This document shows, piece after piece, positions 1-6,854 of a DNA stretch of 37,063 nt (position 1 is the first letter of the stretch; each line of letters begins with the position of its first letter). The stretch comes from an uncultured Lachnospiraceae bacterium (GTDB lineage Bacteria; Bacillota; Clostridia; Lachnospirales; Lachnospiraceae), in contig CANSTU010000030.1 in assembly GCA_947650005.1 (NCBI GenBank), positions 1 through 37,063 on the forward strand. The letters are read 5' to 3'. The position numbers were made by a program, and so were the translations under genes. The notes beneath the pieces were generated by a model. That model was not told where the DNA came from and made no database searches. It worked only from the letters and a program-made list of their open reading frames with translations.

Positions 1-93
1 CGCGGGAACATGCGATGCCTGCCGCGTCTCCTTCCGGGGCCCTCCTGTGTGTGGGGAACCTGGCAGGGGCGGGATCTGGAACGTTTTATACGT

Positions 94-1197
94 CTAAAAT
101 ACCCTCAGCTCCCGTGGAAATGGATGCAGGATTTCCACCTCGTCCTCCGTAAGAAAAGCCTGATCCTCAATTCGGATTCCAAACTTGCCCGGCAGGTAGA
201 TGCCCGGCTCGATGGAAAATGCCATTCCAGGCTCCATCACAGCCATCTCTCCCTGGGCCGCGCAGGGCTGTTCATGGCATTCCAGCCCGATCCCATGGCC
301 CGTACGGTGGGTGAAATAGGCTCCGTAGCCGCGCCTTTCGATCAGGCCCCTCACCGCTTTATCCACGTTTTCCATCCGGTTGCCCGGATATGCTTCTTTG
401 TGGCCCAAAAGCAGCGCCTCCCGCACCACTTCATAGGCGCGCCGAAAGTCCTCCGGCGGGGCGCCGAAATAGAACGTCCTGGTCATATCGGACCAGTAAC
501 CGTCAAAAGTTCCTCCGAAATCCACCAACAGGCATTTCCCGTCCTCGATCTTTCCGTCCGACCTTGTATAATGGGGAATCGCCGCGTTTTCTCCCGCGCA
601 GACCAGCGCTCCCGCATTGCTGATCCCCCTTTTTTCCATCGCCCGGCAGAGGATATCGCGCAGCTGCCCTTCCGTCATTCCGATGAGCCCCCGGCCCTGA
701 GCCATCACCTCTTCCAACGCCTCAGAGCACAGCTGACAGGACGTTTTCATCGCCTCATACTCCTCTTCGTCCTTCCGGCGGCGAAGTCGGCTATACAGCC
801 CATCGGCCAGCACAAATGCGGTTTCCGGAAATGCATCCATCATGGGAAAGGTAAAGCGGGACGGCATGCTGCCATCCACCATCATTTTTTTCTGGCCATA
901 GCCCTGCCCGGCCAAAAAACCTTTTAGAATCTTCCAGGGATCTTCCCCGTCCTTCCAGTAGCATTTATCCGCCACATCCCATTCTTCCACCTCTGTTTGG
1001 TAGACCGTATTGGCAAAGGCTGCCTTCTTTCCGTCCGCCGTGAGAAGATACAGGTTCAGCCGTTCATCCTGCATCAGCATCCGGCCCGTGAGATAACCCA
1101 TATTGACGGCCGGAAATTGCAGGAGGCAGTCTATTCCCGCCTCCTGCATCAACCCGCAAAGCCGCTGTTGTCTCGCATTCCAATCATATTTTCCCAT
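94..1197 (-). CDS. M24 family metallopeptidase (Xaa-Pro aminopeptidase-like)
   Basis: A probable cytoplasmic metallopeptidase of the creatinase/prolidase fold, which in this family removes N-terminal residues before proline or cleaves Xaa-Pro dipeptides. The N-terminal third is the creatinase-like domain. The C-terminal catalytic domain shows the usual metal ligands: Asp in LLVDFGG, Asp in SDMTRT, His in RTGHGIGLECHE, and two Glu in FSIEPGIY and IRIED. Length (about 367 residues) is normal for the family. I chose the ATG at 1197 because GGGGA lies five bases upstream; an in-frame ATG at 1209 has no well-spaced site and sits against a GC-rich hairpin (1213-1230). It is the last gene of the metabolic group, 83 bp after the aldo-keto reductase, so may share its transcript. 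Substrate cannot be told from sequence; a peptide-recycling role is inference. Confidence 0.9.
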   Translation of the reverse strand: MGKYDWNARQQRLCGLMQEAGIDCLLQFPAVNMGYLTGRMLMQDERLNLYLLTADGKKAAFANTVYQTEVEEWDVADKCYWKDGEDPWKILKGFLAGQGYGQKKMMVDGSMPSRFTFPMMDAFPETAFVLADGLYSRLRRRKDEEEYEAMKTSCQLCSEALEEVMAQGRGLIGMTEGQLRDILCRAMEKRGISNAGALVCAGENAAIPHYTRSDGKIEDGKCLLVDFGGTFDGYWSDMTRTFYFGAPPEDFRRAYEVVREALLLGHKEAYPGNRMENVDKAVRGLIERRGYGAYFTHRTGHGIGLECHEQPCAAQGEMAVMEPGMAFSIEPGIYLPGKFGIRIEDQAFLTEDEVEILHPFPRELRVF

Positions 1198-1212
1198 ACG
1201 AATCCCCATTCC

Positions 1213-1230
1213 GCCGCCAAATAAGGCGGC
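1213..1230 (-). promoter_or_regulatory. Hairpin abutting the ribosome binding site of the M24 peptidase
   Basis: A perfect 6-bp stem (GCCGCC/GGCGGC) with a six-base loop ends five bases before the GGGGA Shine-Dalgarno sequence that serves the start at 1197. The same layout, a hairpin directly before the ribosome binding site, recurs at the UroD-family gene, the upstream permease, pilT and the giant prepilin gene. A role in translation or mRNA 5' stability is inference. Confidence 0.55.
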
Positions 1231-1280
1231 TCTAAATTCCTGATTGTTAAATGACAGGCAGGCTTCTTTTCAAGATGAGA

Positions 1281-2270
1281 TCAGGACAGAATTTCTTCAA
1301 TCCTCGCCTCTTCTTCCGGCGTAAATCCCGTTTTCTGTACGATACGGATATTGTTCAGGATCTGGTCAGGCCTGGACGCACCCATCAATACGCTGGTTAC
1401 CTCTCCGTCACGGAGCACCCAGGATAGGGCCATCTGCGCTAGGGACTGTCCCCGCTGCCCGGCGATTCGGTTCAAACTCTCGATCTGGCTCAGCCGTTTT
1501 GGAGTTAAGGCGGACTCCTTTAAGAATCTCCCGTCCCGCCTGATGCGGCTGTCCTCCGGAATCCCTTTCAGGTATTTATCCGTCAGAAGCCCCTGGGCCA
1601 GGGGGCTGAATGCGATGATGCCGCAGCCGTTTTGTGCCGCAAAGGGTTTCAGGCCGTCTTCTTCAATGTGCCTGTCAAACATGGAATAGCTGCTTTGATT
1701 GATCAGGCAGGGGCAATGCAGCTCCTCCAGAATTTTCATCGCGTCGGCCGTCTGCTGTCTGCCATAGTTGGAAATACCCACATACAGCGCCTTTCCGCTG
1801 CGTACGATCTGAGCCAGGGCTTCCATCGTTTCTTCCAATGGCGTCTCCGGATCCGGCCTGTGATGATAGAAAATGTCCACATAATCCAGCCTCAGCCGTT
1901 TCAGACTGGCATCCAGGCTGGAAATCAGGTATTTCCTGCTGCCACCGTCCCCATAAGGTCCCGGCCACATATCATAGCCGGCCTTTGTGCTGACCAACAG
2001 CTCATCGCGGTAAGGCCGCAGATCCTGATCCAGAATCCGGCCGAAATTCTCCTCCGCGCTCCCGTAGACCGGCCCGTAGTTATTGGCCAAATCGAAATGG
2101 GTAATCCCCGCATCGAAGGCGGTATGGCAGAGCCTGCGCATGTTGTCGTAATTATCCTTGCTGCCAAAATTATGCCACAGCCCCAGGGAAAGGGCCGGCA
2201 GTTTCAGCCCGCTTTTCCCGCACCGGACATATTTCATCTCCTGATATCTGTCGTTATCCGCACAGTACAT
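1281..2270 (-). CDS. Aldo-keto reductase, YghZ / L-glyceraldehyde-3-phosphate reductase type
   Basis: An NAD(P)H-dependent aldo-keto reductase of about 329 residues. The catalytic tetrad is visible: Asp in FDLANNYGP, Tyr in the same motif, Lys in STKAGYDMWPGPYG and His in IFYHHRPD. The N-terminal KYVRCGKSGLKLPALSLGLW and the STKAGYDMWPGPYG segment closely match the YghZ/GpR group that reduces L-glyceraldehyde 3-phosphate and methylglyoxal, also related to Kv-beta subunits. The ATG at 2270 follows AAGGAGG with a nine-base spacer and begins one base after the stop of the upstream UroD-family gene, so translation is likely coupled. An upstream in-frame start would overlap that gene by 50 bp; a downstream ATG at 2237 has no usable spacing. 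The role in this operon is not known; aldehyde or sugar-phosphate detoxification is an inference. Confidence 0.9.
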   Translation of the reverse strand: MYCADNDRYQEMKYVRCGKSGLKLPALSLGLWHNFGSKDNYDNMRRLCHTAFDAGITHFDLANNYGPVYGSAEENFGRILDQDLRPYRDELLVSTKAGYDMWPGPYGDGGSRKYLISSLDASLKRLRLDYVDIFYHHRPDPETPLEETMEALAQIVRSGKALYVGISNYGRQQTADAMKILEELHCPCLINQSSYSMFDRHIEEDGLKPFAAQNGCGIIAFSPLAQGLLTDKYLKGIPEDSRIRRDGRFLKESALTPKRLSQIESLNRIAGQRGQSLAQMALSWVLRDGEVTSVLMGASRPDQILNNIRIVQKTGFTPEEEARIEEILS

Positions 2271-2271
2271 C

Positions 2272-3234
2272 CTATCTTCCCTCCTTTTGCGCCGTTTCCA
2301 CCACCCATCTGATGCGCTCATAATCGATGTCGCCGGGAAGCGTACAGTCCGCGCCGATGATGTATCCCGTTTTTCCGCCTTCTTGAATCAGTTGCTTCGT
2401 GTAGGCCTCAATCTCTTCCCTGCTTTGGGAGATCAGAACCGAACCCGGCCGATTATCGAACCCTCCCAGCACACATCCGCAGCCAAAGAACTGCCTTCCT
2501 GCCTCCAGGGAGAGGTCTTCCACATGAACGGCCCAATTGACCGCAGCCGCCTCATAGTCCTGCCACACTTCCACTCGATTTTTATCGCCGCCCCAACCGC
2601 AGCAATGCAGGATATTGTATCTGCTGAGGGAATTGGCATAATTCAATACTTCCTTATCCCCAGGCGTCACAAGATTTCTGTATTCCTCTGCGGTAAACCG
2701 GAATTCCTCCGCATTCTGCACACAATAATAGATCCCATCGCAGCCCGCCTCGTCGATCAGCCCGCGGACAAGCGCCTTGGCATCTTCTGCAATCTGGGCG
2801 CAAGCATACCGCACTGCTTCCGGATCTTGGCGGATGCATTCCATCATCCTATCCCAGCCGATCTCCAACCGGAAATAGGAAAGCGGGCAGAATACGTTAT
2901 AGAAAACGCAGCATTCTCCAGCAACGGCCGTCCGGATTGCCTTGGCCCGCTCCACTTGTTCTCTGATAAAGGGATGCCCCTCTCCCAAAGGCTTCATCCG
3001 ATACAGTTCGGATGCGTCCTGCACATGGGAAAGCACCTCGTTGGGATATCCGAAATATCCGTCGCACATGATTTTGATAAAATCCTGCCCTGTGGCATGA
3101 TAATAGTCCAGATGTGCGTCTATGCACGCCTGCCCCTTGGACTTTTCCTCCGGAAAATGGTGCCAAAACCCAACCGGAACCCGATCCACCTCCCGATGCT
3201 CCAACGCCGCCAGCACTCTTTCTGTCTTGTTCAT
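2272..3234 (-). CDS. UroD-family protein (corrinoid methyltransferase-like branch)
   Basis: A 320-residue protein of the uroporphyrinogen decarboxylase superfamily. The start MNKTERVLAALEHREVDRVP is typical of the UroD/MtaA/CmuA group. It is probably not a heme enzyme: no other heme genes are nearby, and it carries a His-Cys-Cys motif (NILHCCGWGG, about residue 210) and a late Cys (GADCTLPGDI), the arrangement that binds zinc in MtaA/MtbA-type methylcobamide methyltransferases. Related stand-alone proteins are common in anaerobic Firmicutes, mostly of unknown substrate. The ATG follows AAGGAG with a five-base spacer, and that site abuts a hairpin at 3247-3264. It lies between the CyuA-like gene and the aldo-keto reductase and is coupled to the latter. 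A methyl-transfer role is inference; no corrinoid protein gene is present in the window. Confidence 0.82.
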   Translation of the reverse strand: MNKTERVLAALEHREVDRVPVGFWHHFPEEKSKGQACIDAHLDYYHATGQDFIKIMCDGYFGYPNEVLSHVQDASELYRMKPLGEGHPFIREQVERAKAIRTAVAGECCVFYNVFCPLSYFRLEIGWDRMMECIRQDPEAVRYACAQIAEDAKALVRGLIDEAGCDGIYYCVQNAEEFRFTAEEYRNLVTPGDKEVLNYANSLSRYNILHCCGWGGDKNRVEVWQDYEAAAVNWAVHVEDLSLEAGRQFFGCGCVLGGFDNRPGSVLISQSREEIEAYTKQLIQEGGKTGYIIGADCTLPGDIDYERIRWVVETAQKEGR

Positions 3235-3246
3235 CTTTACTCCTTC

Positions 3247-3264
3247 CTGCCCGATTTAGCGGGC
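3247..3264 (-). promoter_or_regulatory. Hairpin abutting the ribosome binding site of the UroD-family gene
   Basis: On the minus strand a TGCCCG...CGGGCA stem-loop runs directly into GGAAGGAG, the ribosome binding site of the gene starting at 3234. It is preceded by CTTGATTTGGA, which resembles the CCTGATTTGAG that precedes hairpin 1 in the 6557-6798 repeats. I read it as a single-copy member of that leader family. Confidence 0.5.
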
Positions 3265-3289
3265 ATCCAAATCAAGTTTTCCCCTCTTT

Positions 3290-4558
3290 TCAGGCGTTCT
3301 GTAGCATCATGCCCAGTATCACCCCATCCGTGGAACGCATGCCTTCCTTTCCCAGAATCCCCAGATTGGCAATGCTTCGTTCCACATCCACGTTTACGAT
3401 CCCGTCTTTATCCGGCACACGGATATTTTTTACGGCCAGCCGGGAGCACTGTACCGCTGCCATAACCGCCGTGGCGATTTTCAACGCGCAACCCGCCTTT
3501 GCCCCATCGCAGATCAATCCGGACACATCTGCAATCATATTCTGGATGGCGGAAACGATCTGCCCATAACCGCCCCCCATCAGCATCGTTATACCCGCCG
3601 AAGAACCGACGGAGGCCGCGATGGCACAGCCGCACAGCGGAGAAAGCCTTCCGATGGATTCCTTCACATGGATGGTGATAAGCTCGCTGAGGGCAAGGGC
3701 GCGCAGCAGTTCTTCTTCTCCCTTTCCCATTCTCTCCGCGGCCGCAATCACGGGCAAGGAGGCCGCCAGTCCCTGGTTCCCGCTGCCCGTATTGGAGAAT
3801 ACCGGCAAAGGACAGCCTGCCATCCGCGCATCGGCCGCAGCTGCGGTGACCGCCGTCACATAATCGGCCAAATCTCCGTCCGCCCCCACGTCTTCCATGA
3901 GCCGCCTTCCGACGCCCATCCCATAGTCCGCTGCCAATCCCTCCCCAGCGATTTCTTTCTGTACTCCGATTATCTCTTTTAGAAAAGATAGCCTGGATAT
4001 CTCTACCCGGGATACGAAACGAAAAATACTTGCCGTGTCCATGCCATATCCTTCCGCCGGCTGGCCTCCATTTTCCCGGATATGATCCTGACATCCTCCT
4101 CTTTCTACCCCATTCAGGGACAGAAACGCTAGATTCGTATGGATACCCCGGATGATCGCACGGGCTTCTCCCATTGGGCCATAGCAGGCCGCCTCGATAT
4201 ACAGCTTTTCCACCCCGTCCTTCACCTGGACAGGTACCATTCCTTCCTCTGCCAGGCGTAGCGCCCTTTCCTTTTCCTGAGCATCGATTCCGTTCAATAC
4301 TTCCAGCCCCTTCTGCGGTTCTCCCGCCAAGGCCCCCAAGGCAGCCGCGGCCTGAATCCCCTTCTTATCCGTCCCGGGAATTCCTACCTGTAGGCCGTTC
4401 TTCAGGATATTGGCGCTGACAAACAGCTCGATCCGCTCCACCCGATGTTCCAGAAGGCTTCCGGCATAGGCGCAGGCAAGCGCTACGGCCGCCGGTTCCG
4501 TACACCCCAGGGCCCTTTTCAGCTCTGTTTTCATAATCCTTATGTAATCCGTCTCCAT
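3290..4558 (-). CDS. CyuA/UPF0597 family protein (L-cysteine desulfidase-like)
   Basis: A protein of about 422 residues related to the serine dehydratase alpha domain and to L-cysteine desulfidase (CyuA/CdsB, UPF0597, YhaM). Family members use an oxygen-sensitive [4Fe-4S] cluster to turn L-cysteine into pyruvate, ammonia and sulfide. Candidate cluster cysteines are visible in RALGCTEPAAVALACA near the N-terminus, SPLCGCAIAA, and LICDGAKAGCALKIA in the C-terminal half; Gly-rich segments fit the fold. I start at the ATG at 4558, preceded by AGGAGG with five bases between; an ATG 27 bases upstream lacks a site. It follows the sugar permease after a 218-bp gap carrying leader repeats and is 55 bp before the UroD-family gene. 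Substrate specificity (cysteine, serine or another amino acid) cannot be decided from sequence. Confidence 0.85.
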   Translation of the reverse strand: METDYIRIMKTELKRALGCTEPAAVALACAYAGSLLEHRVERIELFVSANILKNGLQVGIPGTDKKGIQAAAALGALAGEPQKGLEVLNGIDAQEKERALRLAEEGMVPVQVKDGVEKLYIEAACYGPMGEARAIIRGIHTNLAFLSLNGVERGGCQDHIRENGGQPAEGYGMDTASIFRFVSRVEISRLSFLKEIIGVQKEIAGEGLAADYGMGVGRRLMEDVGADGDLADYVTAVTAAAADARMAGCPLPVFSNTGSGNQGLAASLPVIAAAERMGKGEEELLRALALSELITIHVKESIGRLSPLCGCAIAASVGSSAGITMLMGGGYGQIVSAIQNMIADVSGLICDGAKAGCALKIATAVMAAVQCSRLAVKNIRVPDKDGIVNVDVERSIANLGILGKEGMRSTDGVILGMMLQNA

Positions 4559-4622
4559 CCTGCCCTCCTGCTTCCCATTTCTCAATCGATCCCGCGCCGC
4601 TTTTCGTTATACTCCGGTTCAT

Positions 4623-4636
4623 GCTGCCTTTGCAGC
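4623..4636 (-). other. Small hairpin upstream of the CyuA-like gene
   Basis: GCTGC/GCAGC stem-loop about 65 bases before the start at 4558. It sits between the degenerate double-hairpin repeat and the gene. It may be a remnant of the same leader family; no terminator T-run follows it. Confidence 0.3.
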
Positions 4637-4680
4637 GCAAATACCGGATGAAAACGGCTTAAACTTTGCCAACTCCCTTT

Positions 4681-4765
4681 TGCCTGCTTTAAGGCATTCT
4701 AATCAAGGCGGTTGAAAGCGTCCTCCTTTCAACCTTACTCACGCTTTCCTGCTTTAGCAGGCATC
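4681..4765 (-). repeat. Degenerate double-hairpin leader repeat between permease and CyuA-like gene
   Basis: Three hairpins in a row: TGCCTGCTTTAAGGCA (4681-4696), a GGTTGAAAG/CTTTCAACC stem (4709-4734) and CCTGCTTTAGCAGG (4751-4764). The middle hairpin is nearly identical to the one in the array at 36911-37063, 32 kb away, differing by one base in 26. Conserved AATCA(A/G)-type spacers follow hairpin 1 in each family member. The block fills the gap between the permease stop and the CyuA-like gene and is not a T-rich terminator. I infer a mobile or amplified RNA leader module. Confidence 0.65.
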
Positions 4766-4776
4766 TTAATCAGTAT

Positions 4777-5622
4777 TTATCCCTTCAACCCGGAAGTGGC
4801 CACTCCTTCGATAAACTGCTTCTGCGCCAATGCAAACAGGATTACGCAGGGCAGGATCGCCACCACGGACATGGCCATGATCTCATCCCACCTATTCACA
4901 CCCGAGCTGTCCAACATCAAGCGCAGGCCGAGGGAGATCGGAAATTTTCTGGTGCTGTTCAGATAGATCAGCGGATTGAAGAAATCGTTCCACGTCCAGA
5001 GCGTCTGGAAAATGATCACAGAGACGATGGCGGGTTTGGCCAGCGGTATGATCAGATAGCACAGGATTCCAAAGGAATTACAGCCGTCTATCTTCGCCGA
5101 TTCATCCATCTCCCTGGGAATCCCTCGAATGAACTGAATCATCATATAGATCAGGAACACGGATCCCCCCAAGGCCGCCGGTACGATGAAGGGAAGATAG
5201 GAATTCAGCCATCCCAGCTTGTGAAAGGTCAAGTATCTGGGAATCATAACCACCGTGCCGGGCAACATCATGGTGGAGATCATCAGGGAAAACAAAAGTT
5301 TCTTTCCCGGAAAATCAAATCTGGCAAATCCGTATCCAACCAACACTGAGGATGCAATGGTGACGAGCACGGTGGGAACCGTGAGCTTAAAGGAATTCGC
5401 CATGAAAAGCCCGATGGAATAGACGCCCCCTCCCGTTTTCCATCCCCGCACATAGGAATCGAACGAAATGCTTTGGGGCAGCAGCCGGATGCTTCCGAAG
5501 ATTTCTGCGTTCGTCTTAAAGGATGCGAAGAACATCCACACCAGAGGATAGATCAGAACGATTCCCACCGCGATCAAGAACAGATAGAGAAGAAACCGGC
5601 GCACTCTGTGCAGTAAAGTCAT
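4777..5622 (-). CDS. Carbohydrate ABC transporter permease, MalG type
   Basis: A 281-residue inner-membrane permease of the CUT1 sugar importer family (MalG/AraQ/LplC). Six hydrophobic segments are readable, starting with LLYLFLIAVGIVLIYPLVWMF. The EAA loop that docks the ATPase is present as EMDESAKIDGCNSFGILCYL followed by IIPLAKPA. The C-terminus KQFIEGVATSGLKG is the standard ending of this family. The start overlaps the upstream permease stop by four bases (ATGA), so the two permeases are translationally coupled and presumably form a heterodimer. No ATPase gene lies in the window; CUT1 systems of Firmicutes often share one MsmX-type ATPase encoded elsewhere. Substrate is probably an oligosaccharide or glycan-derived sugar, but this is inference. 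Confidence 0.95.
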   Translation of the reverse strand: MTLLHRVRRFLLYLFLIAVGIVLIYPLVWMFFASFKTNAEIFGSIRLLPQSISFDSYVRGWKTGGGVYSIGLFMANSFKLTVPTVLVTIASSVLVGYGFARFDFPGKKLLFSLMISTMMLPGTVVMIPRYLTFHKLGWLNSYLPFIVPAALGGSVFLIYMMIQFIRGIPREMDESAKIDGCNSFGILCYLIIPLAKPAIVSVIIFQTLWTWNDFFNPLIYLNSTRKFPISLGLRLMLDSSGVNRWDEIMAMSVVAILPCVILFALAQKQFIEGVATSGLKG

Positions 5623-6539
5623 ATCGCCTCACCTCCGTCTGAATAGAATACCCAGGCATCCGAAGTCTTGAAAATGATCACCGTAAATACCACGATGAAC
5701 AAAAACAGGATCCACGACAGAGCGCAGGCATATCCCATTTTAAAGAATTTGAACGCCTCATCGTACACCTTCAAAATATACAGATAGGTGGACTTCATGG
5801 GTCCGCCATTTGTAATCACAAAGGCCCCCGTGAACTCTTGGAACGCCGAGATCACCTGCATGATCATGTTGAACAGGATGGTGGGCGTGATCATAGGAAT
5901 CGTAATGCTCAGAAAACAGCGCGGCGAGGACGCTCCATCCACCCGGGCAGACTCATAGAGTTCCGCAGGTACATTTTTCAGCGCTGACAGGAAGATGACC
6001 ATGGATGACCCGAATTGCCAAACCGCCAGCAGGCTCAAGGTAAATAGCGCTATCTTGGGATCGCTCAACCATCCCACGGGTTTGATCCCAAACCACGAGA
6101 GCATGGTATTCACAGTTCCGTCCCGCATGAACAAAAAACGCCACAGCACGGAGATCGCCACGCTTCCTCCCAGGATGGAGGGCAGGTAATAGGTCGTCCT
6201 GAAAATCCCGATCCCCTTTACCTTGCAGTTTAACAGCATCGCGATGAAAAGCGCAAAAAGCAGTTTCAGCGGTACTGCTATGAAAACATAAATTAAAGTA
6301 ATCTTTATTGTGGACCAGAAATCCCGATCCTTTGTCAATATGGTGATAAAATTATCCAGGCCCACCCATTTCATGCTACCTACCATCGCATAGTCCGTAA
6401 AGGAATAGTAAAGCGAAGCCAGAAAAGGATAGAGCTGGAACAACAGGAATCCGACGATCCAGGGGGAGATATAGGCAAGCCCTTCGTAACGGCTCCACTT
6501 CCGTCCCGCAGCCCCGGCCGGTTTTATGCGTTTCTTCAT
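5619..6539 (-). CDS. Carbohydrate ABC transporter permease, MalF/UgpA type
   Basis: The partner permease of the CUT1 importer, about 306 residues. It shows the usual MalF/LplB features: an early YISPWIVGFLLFQLYPFLAS segment, six membrane spans and the EAA loop ELYESARVDGASSPRCFLSI followed by TIPMITP. I start at the ATG at 6539 (MKKRIKPAG), preceded by TAGGAG with an eight-base spacer. A longer reading from 6569 runs into the repeat array and has no ribosome binding site. The site directly follows hairpin 1 of the last unit of the 61-bp repeat array. The stop overlaps the start of the second permease. The 315-bp gap to the binding-protein gene carries a stable hairpin and the array, so expression below the binding protein is probably lowered or separately controlled (inference). 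Confidence 0.95.
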   Translation of the reverse strand: MKKRIKPAGAAGRKWSRYEGLAYISPWIVGFLLFQLYPFLASLYYSFTDYAMVGSMKWVGLDNFITILTKDRDFWSTIKITLIYVFIAVPLKLLFALFIAMLLNCKVKGIGIFRTTYYLPSILGGSVAISVLWRFLFMRDGTVNTMLSWFGIKPVGWLSDPKIALFTLSLLAVWQFGSSMVIFLSALKNVPAELYESARVDGASSPRCFLSITIPMITPTILFNMIMQVISAFQEFTGAFVITNGGPMKSTYLYILKVYDEAFKFFKMGYACALSWILFLFIVVFTVIIFKTSDAWVFYSDGGEAI

Positions 6540-6556
6540 TCTGTATGCTCCTATCT

Positions 6557-6798
6557 GCGTGCAAGGCACGCACTCAAATCAGGAGATTGAAACTTTGTTT
6601 CAATCTTATACCCATCCGCGTGCAAAGCACGCACTCAAATCAGGAGATTAAAACTTTGTTTCAATCTTATACCCATCCGCGTGCAAAGCACGCACCCAAA
6701 TCAGGAGATTGTAACTTTGTTTCAATCTTATACCCATCCGCGTGCAAGGCACGCACTCAAATCAGGAGATTGAAACTTTGTTTCAATCTTATACCCAT
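6557..6798 (-). repeat. Four tandem 61-bp double-hairpin repeats upstream of the permease genes
   Basis: Four units begin at 6557, 6618, 6679 and 6740. Each unit holds hairpin 1 (GCGTGC...GCACGC), the spacer ACTCAAATCAGGA, hairpin 2 (GATTGAAAC, three-base loop, GTTTCAATC) and TTATACCCATCC. Units differ at only a few positions, in the loop of hairpin 1 and in one arm of hairpin 2. The last unit on the minus strand runs straight into the permease ribosome binding site. There are no unique spacers and units are fully conserved across their length, so this is not a CRISPR array. The architecture matches the 67-bp array at 36911-37063. Confidence 0.9.
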
Positions 6799-6816
6799 GC
6801 CTTTCCCTTTTATTCA

Positions 6817-6844
6817 GGAAGGATGCCCGATCAGGCATCCTTCC
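6817..6844 (-). terminator. Stable hairpin after the solute-binding protein gene (attenuator or mRNA stabiliser)
   Basis: A perfect 11-bp stem (GGAAGGATGCC with GGCATCCTTCC, six-base loop) begins ten bases after the stop of the binding-protein gene. It lacks a following U-run, so it is a weak terminator at best. In many sugar importers such a hairpin protects the binding-protein message and lowers permease expression; that role is inferred from position. Confidence 0.6.
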
Positions 6845-6854
6845 CGCCTTTTGA

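Noticed and set aside
1-93. Arm of a third palindromic element at the left edge
   Set aside because: The sequence after the M24 stop is GC-rich and contains a CAGGTTCCCC similar to copy 2, but the conserved core is not in the window, so it cannot be supported.
6557-6798. CRISPR array
   Set aside because: The 61-bp units are conserved along their full length, with no unique spacers and no cas genes nearby. They are tandem double-hairpin repeats.
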